Assembly: GCA_947455365.1 (NCBI GenBank) | Contig: CANGNU010000053.1 | Coordinates: 1 to 6,803 of the forward strand | Source: Rickettsiales bacterium | GTDB taxonomy: Bacteria > Pseudomonadota > Alphaproteobacteria > Rickettsiales > UBA1997 | DNA length: 6,803 nucleotides | Reading direction: 5' to 3' | Part shown: one piece after another, positions 1-5,755 of the stretch | Numbering within the stretch: the first letter of the stretch is position 1 | Layout: each line of letters opens with the position of its first letter | Position numbers and translations under genes: made by a program | The notes under the pieces: model-generated | Seen by the model: the letters and a program-made list of their open reading frames with translations, nothing else | Database searches by the model: none | Told to the model about the DNA's origin: nothing

Positions 1-38
1 TCACCTTTTTCGTTACACAAAATCTAAAACCCGTTACG

Positions 39-299
39 CTATTTGTAAACCTCACGCCGATGCCCAATTTCAATAACTAAAATCACCAACCTCTCATTAA
101 AAATTTCGCAAATTATTCGATAATCACCCACGCGAAATTTCCACAGCCCTTTTTTATTGCCATATAAGGGCTCTTTATATAGATGGGGATTGGTTCTCGC
201 CTTAACATATAAAAAATCGATTATTCTTTCGCGAATATTTTTTTCTAACTTTTCAAGACTTTTTTCGGAGGATTTTGACAGGTTTATTTGATAGGTCAT
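39..299 (-). CDS. RelE/ParE-family toxin of a type II toxin-antitoxin pair
   Basis: Predicted 86-residue toxin of the RelE/ParE fold. RelE members usually cleave mRNA on the ribosome and ParE members poison gyrase; the sequence favours a RelE-like protein but does not prove it. Seen: a basic helical N-terminal half (SEKSLEKLEKNIRERIIDFL, residues 11-30), then the core strands GLWKFRVGDYRI (51-62) and the ending IEIGHRREVYK (76-86). R61, R81 and Y85 lie where RelE catalytic arginines and tyrosine are expected, with lysines at 50 and 54. The frame stays open upstream to an ATG at 374, but that extension lies wholly inside the antitoxin gene and does not resemble the family. The ATG at 297-299 gives the normal family start (MTYQINLSKS) and length. 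No clear Shine-Dalgarno precedes it, so translation is probably coupled to the antitoxin, whose frame overlaps this one by 47 bp. Fold confidence is high; target is unknown. Confidence 0.9.
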   Translation of the reverse strand: MTYQINLSKSSEKSLEKLEKNIRERIIDFLYVKARTNPHLYKEPLYGNKKGLWKFRVGDYRIICEIFNERLVILVIEIGHRREVYK

Positions 300-537
300 A
301 TTTTCTGGATAAGTTATATTTCTCGATAATTTCTTCCAAGCTGTAGACTGGCTCATCCCTTTCAAGTACTGCAATAGCCTTATTGTAGAAGTATAAATCT
401 TCTAGATAATTTTCTACCGCTTTTTTGATAAGATAATTCTTGCTGCGATCATTTTCCACAGAAGCTTTTTCAAGGCCATTGTAAAATTTAATTGGAAGTG
501 AAATTGTTAATGTTTTTACTTTTACTGTTTTTGTCAT
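253..537 (-). CDS. Ribbon-helix-helix antitoxin (RelB/CopG-like), partner of the RelE-like toxin
   Basis: Predicted 94-residue antitoxin that should bind the adjacent toxin and repress its own promoter. Residues 6-14 (VKVKTLTIS) form the DNA-contacting strand; two helices follow (about 16-28 and 31-47), the standard MetJ/Arc ribbon-helix-helix layout. The remainder is the toxin-binding tail, including YSLEEIIEKYNL (65-76), where relatives usually stop. Here the frame runs on for 18 basic residues (SRKYDLSNKPVKILRKKS) through the toxin start codon, an unusually long overlap. The ATG at 535-537 is supported by an AAAGG Shine-Dalgarno at 546-550, 8 nt upstream. The gene comes first in a two-gene operon (antitoxin then toxin, the normal type II order). 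AT-rich direct repeats upstream at 611-684 are candidate operators. The RHH assignment is strong; the exact subfamily name is not certain. Confidence 0.88.
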   Translation of the reverse strand: MTKTVKVKTLTISLPIKFYNGLEKASVENDRSKNYLIKKAVENYLEDLYFYNKAIAVLERDEPVYSLEEIIEKYNLSRKYDLSNKPVKILRKKS

Positions 538-559
538 AATGTGTACCTTTGTTTAGTGC

Positions 560-603
560 GTTATCTGGCCCCAAGGTTTGTAAGGGGTGCTGGGCGCTTT
601 AAC
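560..603. repeat. Imperfect GC-rich hairpin ahead of the toxin-antitoxin operon
   Basis: The 44-bp stretch begins GTTA (560-563) and ends TAAC (600-603), with CCCC (569-572) facing GGGG (584-587) and G/C-rich bases between. It stands out as a GC-rich island in very AT-rich DNA. It would lie in the 5' leader of the antitoxin mRNA if the promoter proposed at 604-632 is right. There is no T-tract, so it does not look like an intrinsic terminator. Function unknown. Confidence 0.35.
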
Positions 604-632
604 AAGATATAACATATAATAATATATTACAA
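604..632 (-). promoter_or_regulatory. Candidate promoter of the toxin-antitoxin operon
   Basis: On the minus strand a -35-like TTGTAA (632-627) is followed after 17 bp by a -10-like TATCTT (609-604). This would start transcription about 60 nt before the antitoxin ATG. Each hexamer matches consensus at 4 of 6 positions, and the surrounding DNA is so AT-rich that chance matches are common. Overlap with the direct repeats is the main supporting context. Confidence 0.35.
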
Positions 633-684
633 CATATAATAACCATATATAAGTGAATTATGCCATGTAGTAATATATTACAAC
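611..684. repeat. AT-rich direct repeats, candidate antitoxin operators
   Basis: Two repeat families interlock here. AACATATAATAA occurs at 611-622 and 631-642, start to start 20 bp, about two helical turns. TAATATATTACAAC occurs at 620-633 and 671-684; its first ten bases are a perfect palindrome. The first three copies overlap the candidate -35/-10 region of the toxin-antitoxin operon. RHH antitoxins typically bind short repeated operators at their own promoter, so autoregulation is a reasonable inference. A small TACAAC/GTTGTA inverted repeat (679-684 and 692-697) lies just past the ABC transporter stop codon. Confidence 0.5.
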
Positions 685-699
685 GATAAATGTTGTATT

Positions 700-2556
700 C
701 TAATATTCAGTCAAAAACCCACCAACTTGCGCCTCCCAAAGTTTTTTATAAAGCCCGTTTAAGGCAAGCAGCTCTAAGTGCGAGCCATCTTCAATAATTC
801 TGCCGCTATCAAAAACCAAAATGCGATCAACCTTTTGCAAAGTAGAAAGTCGATGGGCAATAATGATGGAAGTTTTGCCGCGAGTTAGCAATTCTAAGCT
901 TTCCTGAATTAAATTTTCGGTAATCGAATCAAGCGCGCTGGTCGCTTCATCGAGAATTAAAATTGGTGCATTTTTTAGAAAAGCGCGCGCAATTGCAATG
1001 CGCTGTCTTTGCCCGCCAGACAGCTTCACGCCTCGCTCGCCAACCAATGCATTATAACCTTGCGGCAGTTTTTCAATAAAATTATGGGCATGAGATTTTT
1101 TCGCCGCGTCAATAATTTCTAGTTCGCTGGCGTTGTTTTTGGCGTAAGAAATATTGTCGCGTAAACTGCGATGAAATAAAGTTGGGTCTTGCGGAATGAT
1201 GCCAATAGCGGCTCGCAGCGAGTCTTGGGTAACTTTTGCAATGTCTTGGCCGTCAATTAAAATGCGCCCAGAAGTTAAATCAAATTGCCGCAAAATTAAA
1301 TTGACGAAGCTAGATTTGCCGCCGCCTGAATGGCCAACGAGGCCAATTTTTTCACCCGCTTTTATTTTGATCGAAAGGTTAGAAAAAAAATTTTTTTCAG
1401 CAGATGTTGAGCCAATAAAGCCAGAGCCAGCAAGGCTTTGTGGCATTCCAATTAATTCCCAATTTTCGGCTTTTATTTCGCTAGAAGGAGTTTTTGCTTT
1501 ATAAGAAAATTCTACATTTTCAAAAATAATTTCGCCGCCCTTAGAGGCCAAAGCTTTCGCATTACTAGCGTCGGTAATTTCAATTGGTGTATTGATAATT
1601 TGCAGTGCCTGTTTTGCCGTGCCATACTCTTCTAAAAACACTCGCATCTCGTTAGCGGCTTGCCACATTGCGTGAATTATCCAAGAGTTAATTGTAAATA
1701 TCATGGTGAAATCGCCTAGAGTCACTTGCCTTTGCGAGTAAAGCCAAATTAGCATGATGGTGCAAAAGGCAGAATAAAGAGAAAAAGTTACACTATGCAT
1801 TGCGTAAAATTTTAGCAAAAACCAATTGCGTTTTCTTGATAAAACCCCATATTCATCTTGCAGCAACTCAAGCCGGCGTTGCTCTAGCGCGTTGTTGGTG
1901 AAAAATTTTACATTGGCAATATTTCCTAAAACATCGACAATATTTCCCATAATTTTTGACGATTGCGTGGCCATATTGGCAGACATGTCAGAGGCCTTCT
2001 TTGCTGATTTTAAGGCCATCAAAATAAATAAAATTGCCCAAACTAAAATGCCAAAAGCAAAAAATTTATGGATTGAAAAAAGTGTAAAAAAGGCAATAAT
2101 TAAACTGAGAAAAACCGCTAAAAAAGCGTGCAGAGAAATGTCGATTAACTTATGGCTGGCATTGGCTAAATCGCGAATTTTATTGGCTAAAGAACCGGTA
2201 AAATTATTTTGAAAATAATTGCTGGAATGGCGCATAACATAAGCGGTGCTTTCAACGGCAATATTCTTCTTTAAGGCAGGCGCCATGTGCATCCAAGCGT
2301 AGTCAGTCATGCGCCAAACCATTCCCGGCAGAAAGGTTAAAAATATTAATAAAGCGGCAATTGGAGTGGCGTTGGCAATAACATCTTCAGGGCTTGAAGT
2401 GGCGACGCTATTGATTAGAAGCTTGGTAACATAAGGCCAAAGTGAAATGTCGATGGCGTTGTAAGTGATGGCGATGAGTATCATTGCAATGTAGCGCCCG
2501 AAGGGTTTGCAGCTTTTTGTGGCGAAGGAAATTGGTGAGTTTTTTGCGTGTAGCAT
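700..2556 (-). CDS. MsbA/MdlB-type ABC exporter, fused permease and ATPase
   Basis: A 618-residue half-transporter expected to dimerise in the inner membrane and export a lipid or hydrophobic substrate by ATP hydrolysis; the substrate cannot be read from sequence. Residues 1-310 are the ABC membrane domain with about six hydrophobic segments (near 22-42, 66-84, 143-163, 165-185, 250-275 and 283-303). The ATPase domain (340-618) is complete: aromatic A-loop Y352, Walker A GHSGGGKS (408-415), Q-loop Q456, signature LSGGQ (512-516), Walker B ILILDE (532-537) with catalytic E537, D-loop SALD (540-543), H-loop H568. All catalytic residues are intact. Odd: about 33 extra residues (355-387) lie between the first ATPase strand and the strand leading into Walker A. 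The ATG at 2554-2556 is the only good start; no strong Shine-Dalgarno is visible. The gene is 481 bp from leuS and probably transcribed separately. MsbA, Atm1-like and multidrug MdlB roles all remain open. Confidence 0.93.
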   Translation of the reverse strand: MLHAKNSPISFATKSCKPFGRYIAMILIAITYNAIDISLWPYVTKLLINSVATSSPEDVIANATPIAALLIFLTFLPGMVWRMTDYAWMHMAPALKKNIAVESTAYVMRHSSNYFQNNFTGSLANKIRDLANASHKLIDISLHAFLAVFLSLIIAFFTLFSIHKFFAFGILVWAILFILMALKSAKKASDMSANMATQSSKIMGNIVDVLGNIANVKFFTNNALEQRRLELLQDEYGVLSRKRNWFLLKFYAMHSVTFSLYSAFCTIMLIWLYSQRQVTLGDFTMIFTINSWIIHAMWQAANEMRVFLEEYGTAKQALQIINTPIEITDASNAKALASKGGEIIFENVEFSYKAKTPSSEIKAENWELIGMPQSLAGSGFIGSTSAEKNFFSNLSIKIKAGEKIGLVGHSGGGKSSFVNLILRQFDLTSGRILIDGQDIAKVTQDSLRAAIGIIPQDPTLFHRSLRDNISYAKNNASELEIIDAAKKSHAHNFIEKLPQGYNALVGERGVKLSGGQRQRIAIARAFLKNAPILILDEATSALDSITENLIQESLELLTRGKTSIIIAHRLSTLQKVDRILVFDSGRIIEDGSHLELLALNGLYKKLWEAQVGGFLTEY

Positions 2557-2578
2557 GTTTTTTGAGGTAGAATTATTG

Positions 2579-2610
2579 TTGTAAATTTCTGGTGCGCGGA
2601 AGATTTACAA
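2579..2610. promoter_or_regulatory. Inverted repeat upstream of the ABC exporter
   Basis: TTGTAAAT (2579-2586) faces its exact complement ATTTACAA (2603-2610) across 16 bp, with TTC/GAA (2587-2589, 2599-2601) able to extend the stem past a bulge. It ends 22 bp before the ABC exporter start codon. The position suits either a repressor operator or a leader hairpin near the ribosome binding site. No regulator is identified. Confidence 0.4.
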
Positions 2611-2612
2611 GG

Positions 2613-2903
2613 TTATTTTTTAGCAGAGGAAATCTTTTTTACTAGCTCTAATAATTTGTTGTGCATCTTCTGCGCTGTTGAAAGTTCTTGTCTAGCGGGG
2701 CGAAGGCCAGCTGACCATGCTCTGCTCCTCAGACAGCTGAGTCCATCAAGTATTTATGCAAGCATAGCTTGCGATGGCCTCAGAACTCGGCTCAGAGCAT
2801 GGTCAGCTGGCTTTCGCCCCTGCGATAGTTCTTGGTTTTGGTGGTGGATTTTTCTACTTTCGCACAAACTCAAGCCGACCTTGCTTTTACACACTACCAG
2901 CAT
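2613..2903 (-). pseudogene. Possible small ORF interrupted by palindromic element A
   Basis: On the minus strand an ATG at 2901-2903 opens a frame that runs to the border of element A. Beyond the element a frame continues to TAA at 2613-2615, ending LLELVKKISSAKK, a plausible amphipathic helix. GAWAGTTCTTG occurs on both sides of the element (2680-2690 and 2824-2834, one mismatch). Removing the element with one copy of the 8-bp exact part (2683-2826) joins the two halves in frame as a 48-residue ORF. With the element present the upstream frame stops inside it. The peptide matches no family I recognise and may never have been a gene; the in-frame join has about a one-in-three chance of being accidental. 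Confidence 0.2.
2697..2820. repeat. Palindromic element copy A (28-bp arms around a 68-bp core)
   Basis: The arms at 2697-2724 and 2793-2820 are complementary over 28 bp, with one G-T wobble (2705/2812). The 68-bp core (2725-2792) folds further: CTGAG (2737-2741) with CTCAG (2779-2783), CCATC (2743-2747) with GATGG (2773-2777), and a tip hairpin GCAAGC-ATA-GCTTGC (2758-2772). The core is the inverted copy of the core in element B (58 of 68 positions identical). It is visibly richer in G+C than the genes around it. Size and palindromic form resemble Rickettsia palindromic elements or small non-autonomous mobile repeats, but I cannot assign it to a named family. Open frames through it on the plus strand are by-products of the repeat. 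Confidence 0.9.
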
Positions 2904-2904
2904 T

Positions 2905-3026
2905 CCATCAAGCCTAGGGGGAAGTGCTCTGAACCGAGTTCTGAAACCATCGCAAGCTACGCTTGCATAAATGCCAGATGGGTTCAGCTGTCTGAGGGGC
3001 AGAGCACTTCCCCCTAGGCTTGATGG
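2905..3026. repeat. Palindromic element copy B (27-bp perfect arms around a 68-bp core)
   Basis: The arms at 2905-2931 and 3000-3026 are perfectly complementary over 27 bp. The core (2932-2999) contains a stem of CTGA (2941-2944), A2945 and CCATC (2947-2951) against GATGG (2977-2981), T2983 and TCAG (2984-2987), with one A-G mismatch (2946/2982), and the tip hairpin GCAAGC-TAC-GCTTGC (2952-2966). It lies in opposite orientation to copy A, 84 bp away. Its outer edge is 11 bp past the leuS stop codon, so leuS mRNA should carry this hairpin at its 3' end. It has no following T-tract, so it is not a standard intrinsic terminator, though it could shield the 3' end or be cut by RNase III. Confidence 0.92.
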
Positions 3027-3037
3027 AGGAGCGAGAT

Positions 3038-5629
3038 TTACAAGTTCAGCACAAAATTCAACATTTTATCCTGCACAAAAATAATTTTTGCCGGAGCTCT
3101 TCCTTCCAAAAACTTTTGCACATTTTCATTTTGTAACGCCGCCGCTTCAGCATTCTCGCGGCTTGTGCCTTTTGGCAATTCAATTACTGCGCGCAATTTT
3201 CCCATAACTTGCACCGCAATTTTTACCGAATTTTCAGCAATTAATGACGCATCAAATTGCGGAAATGAAGCTTGCGCAACAAGGCCTTTTTCACCTAGAG
3301 CCGCCCAGCATTCTTCAGCTAAATGCGGCATAATTGGCGCAAATAAAAGCACCAAATTTGTTAAGGCAAAATGCATAACTTCCGCATCTTTTTTATCCTT
3401 CGCAGAAAATTTTTCCAGCGCATTAGAAAACTCACGAACCTTAGCAATTGCTCGGTTGAAGCCCATTTTCTCAAACTCATCACCAACCATGGCAATGGTT
3501 TTGTGAGTAAGTTTTATAATTTGCAATTGCTCGTCGTTATAGGCAGATAAAGGCTGTAACGGCCCATGATTAATTTCACCTTGATGCGATGCAATTAATT
3601 TCCACAAGCGATTAACATACTTCCAAGCCCCGTCAATGCCGCTTTCCGACCATTCAAGGTCGCGAGAAACTGGAGAATCAGAAAGCATAAAAAGCCGCGC
3701 AGTATCGGCCCCGTAAGCGTTGACGATGCGCAGTGGCTCCACGACATTTTTCTTCGACTTACTCATTTTCTCGCTGCGCCCTGCAATTACTGGCTCGCGA
3801 GTGGTTTGATGAATAAATTTTCCACTTTCAATTTCAACAACTTCATCAGGAAAAAGCCATTCGCCTTTCTCATTTTTAAAAGTTTGATGGCACACCATGC
3901 CTTGCGTCAGTAGGTTTTTGAAGGGCTCATCAAAACTTAGATAGCCGCATTTTTTTAGCGCTTTGGTAAAAAATCGCGCGTAAAGCAAGTGTAGAACCGC
4001 ATGCTCAATGCCGCCAACATATTGATCGACGGGCATAAATTTATCGACAGTAGCCTTGTCGAAGGCCTTGTCTGTAGGTTGCGAGACATAGCGTAAAAAA
4101 TACCACGAGCTTTCAAAGAAAGTGTCGAAAGTGTCAGTTTCGCGCGTGGCCTTGTGCTGCTTGCCGCTGGCGTCAGTGTAGGTTGTGTGCTTCCAAGTTG
4201 GGTGATTAGCAAGCGGATTATTGGCGCCAGTAAATTCAACATCCTTAGGCAACTCAACGGGCAGTTGGCTTTCTGGCACTGTAACTACTGTACCATCTTC
4301 CAAATATAAAATTGGAATTGGACAACCCCAATAGCGTTGGCGCGAGACGCCCCAGTCGCGCAGACGATAATTTGTTTTTCGTGCAGCTTGATTTTTGCCG
4401 CATAAAATTTCGGCAACTTTCTCTTTAGCCTGCGCGCAAGTAAGACCGGTGAGAAATTCAGAATTGATAATGATGCCATCTTCAAGAAATGGTAATGCCA
4501 CAGAAGCTTGATTTTCAAGGCTTGGCGCCACTACTTGCTTAATTGGCAAATTATATTTTGTCGCAAATTCAAAATCGCGCTCATCATGCGCAGGGCAGCC
4601 AAATACTGCTCCGGTGCCATAATCCATCAAGACAAAATTGGCAATGTACACGGCAATTTTCCACGAAGAATCGAGTGGGTGAATTACTGACAAACCAGTC
4701 GCGACGCCTTTCTTCTCTTGCTTCTCAAGGCTTTGCTCATCAACCGCATTGCGATTACATTCATCAACAAAATTTTTCACCGCTGCATTATTTTTGGCCA
4801 ATTCAATTGCCAGAGGATGTTGCGGTGAAATAGCAACGAAAGACGCGCCAAATAAGGTGTCAGGCCGTGTTGTGTAAATGGAAATTTTGCTAAATGAAGT
4901 GCTTAAATTGTCAATTTTGAAATCAACAACTAGACCTTCGCTTTTGCCAATCCATTTTTCTTGCATGGTCAAAACCCGCTCGTCCCAACCCTTCAAAGCT
5001 TTTAACTCTTGCAATAATTCTTCAGAAAAATCAGAAATTTTCAAAAACCATTGACGCAATTTGCGTTTCTCAACCAGCGCGCCACTGCGCCAGCCGCGGC
5101 CGTCAATCACTTGTTCATTGGCCAAAACTGTATTATCGATTGGATCCCAATTAACAAAAGATTCTTTCTGATAAGCCAATCCCGCCTTGACAAAATCGAT
5201 AAAAATTTTCTGCTCATGCTGGTAATATTCAGGCAAACAAGTAGCAATCTCGCGGCTCCAGTCAATTGACAGGCCAATTGATTTTAACTCTGAACGCATG
5301 GTTTCAATATTTTCTAGCGTCCATTTTTCAGGGTGAATTTTATGCTGCAGTGCAGCGTTTTCTGCGGGCAAGCCAAAGGCGTCGAAGCCCATCGGGTGTA
5401 GTACATTAAAGCCCTGCATTGCTTTAAACCGCGCAATTACATCGCCAATTGCATAATTGCGCAAATGGCCCATGTGAATTTTTCCTGATGGATAAGGCAA
5501 CATTTCAAGCTCATAGAACTTAGGGCGCGTAGAGTTCTCATCAAATTTAAAAACTTGCTTTTCGTCCCAAATTTTTTGCCATTTGCTTTCACTTTCTTGA
5601 TGGCTGTAGTTGGATAAATTTTGTTTCAC
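3038..5629 (-). CDS. leuS: Leucyl-tRNA synthetase
   Basis: Cytoplasmic class Ia synthetase that charges tRNA-Leu with leucine using ATP and hydrolyses mischarged tRNA. It has 863 residues, the normal bacterial length (E. coli 860). Seen in order: HIGH-type motif HMGH (52-55) after LPYPSGK; the CP1 editing domain (about 225-415) with TTRPDT (253-258) and GTGAVFGCPAHDERD (338-352), whose T258 and D349 correspond to the editing residues T252 and D345 of E. coli; the GVSRQRYWGCPIP return to the catalytic core (427-439); the leucine-specific region before KMSKS (621-625); the anticodon-binding helices; and the C-terminal tail domain ending near LNFVLNL. The start is GTG (5627-5629): an in-frame TAA lies upstream and the next ATG is residue 43, too late for the family. 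There is no Shine-Dalgarno. A strong promoter lies just upstream, suggesting transcription independent of the DUF3576 gene. Complete and apparently functional. Confidence 0.99.
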   Translation of the reverse strand: MKQNLSNYSHQESESKWQKIWDEKQVFKFDENSTRPKFYELEMLPYPSGKIHMGHLRNYAIGDVIARFKAMQGFNVLHPMGFDAFGLPAENAALQHKIHPEKWTLENIETMRSELKSIGLSIDWSREIATCLPEYYQHEQKIFIDFVKAGLAYQKESFVNWDPIDNTVLANEQVIDGRGWRSGALVEKRKLRQWFLKISDFSEELLQELKALKGWDERVLTMQEKWIGKSEGLVVDFKIDNLSTSFSKISIYTTRPDTLFGASFVAISPQHPLAIELAKNNAAVKNFVDECNRNAVDEQSLEKQEKKGVATGLSVIHPLDSSWKIAVYIANFVLMDYGTGAVFGCPAHDERDFEFATKYNLPIKQVVAPSLENQASVALPFLEDGIIINSEFLTGLTCAQAKEKVAEILCGKNQAARKTNYRLRDWGVSRQRYWGCPIPILYLEDGTVVTVPESQLPVELPKDVEFTGANNPLANHPTWKHTTYTDASGKQHKATRETDTFDTFFESSWYFLRYVSQPTDKAFDKATVDKFMPVDQYVGGIEHAVLHLLYARFFTKALKKCGYLSFDEPFKNLLTQGMVCHQTFKNEKGEWLFPDEVVEIESGKFIHQTTREPVIAGRSEKMSKSKKNVVEPLRIVNAYGADTARLFMLSDSPVSRDLEWSESGIDGAWKYVNRLWKLIASHQGEINHGPLQPLSAYNDEQLQIIKLTHKTIAMVGDEFEKMGFNRAIAKVREFSNALEKFSAKDKKDAEVMHFALTNLVLLFAPIMPHLAEECWAALGEKGLVAQASFPQFDASLIAENSVKIAVQVMGKLRAVIELPKGTSRENAEAAALQNENVQKFLEGRAPAKIIFVQDKMLNFVLNL

Positions 5630-5666
5630 AGGAAATAATATTTTTTAATAATGCGTTAGAGCCGCT

Positions 5667-5696
5667 ATTTTAAAGGGAGAAGAAGCTATCTGTCAA
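5667..5696 (-). promoter_or_regulatory. Sigma70-type promoter for leuS
   Basis: On the minus strand a perfect -35 TTGACA (5696-5691) is followed after 18 bp by TAAAAT (5672-5667), 5 of 6 matches to the -10 consensus. Predicted transcription start is near 5660, giving a leader of about 30 nt. It is the best promoter match in the window and lies in the only gap upstream of leuS. No T-box-like leader fits in so short a leader. Confidence 0.7.
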
Positions 5697-5755
5697 ATTG
5701 AAATTTAAGGAAAAATTCACCGAAGAAAAGTGTAAAAATTTTAGTGAGTATAAAT

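Noticed and set aside
1..38. Left edge downstream of the toxin gene
   Set aside because: Too short to interpret; no gene, repeat or terminator could be recognised.
300..374. Longer toxin starting at the ATG at 374
   Set aside because: The extra 25 residues lie entirely inside the antitoxin coding region and do not match the RelE/ParE N-terminus; the ATG at 297-299 gives the family start.
560..603. Integron attC-like site next to the toxin-antitoxin pair (GTTA and TAAC ends, hairpin)
   Set aside because: The ends are in the wrong relative order (attC runs TAAC to GTTA), the flanking bases do not fit the GTTRRRY/RYYYAAC boxes, 44 bp is short, and no second site or integrase is visible.
2656..3017. 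Plus-strand open frames of 104 and 61 codons across the palindromic elements
   Set aside because: They exist because the repeat cores lack stops in those frames. Composition is repeat-derived, with no family resemblance and no ribosome binding site.
2601..3044. AGATTTACAAG repeated at 2601-2611 and 3034-3044
   Set aside because: An isolated 11-bp match in AT-rich DNA without extended flanking similarity; the first copy is better explained as part of the inverted repeat upstream of the exporter.
3165..5269. Several 60-113 codon frames on both strands inside leuS
   Set aside because: They are shadows of an intact leucyl-tRNA synthetase gene, with no independent domain or ribosome binding evidence.
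5705..5745. Intrinsic terminator after the DUF3576 gene
   Set aside because: A CAC/GTG pair with A- and T-rich flanks is present, but the stem is only a few bases with mismatches and no clear run of T follows; not enough to annotate.
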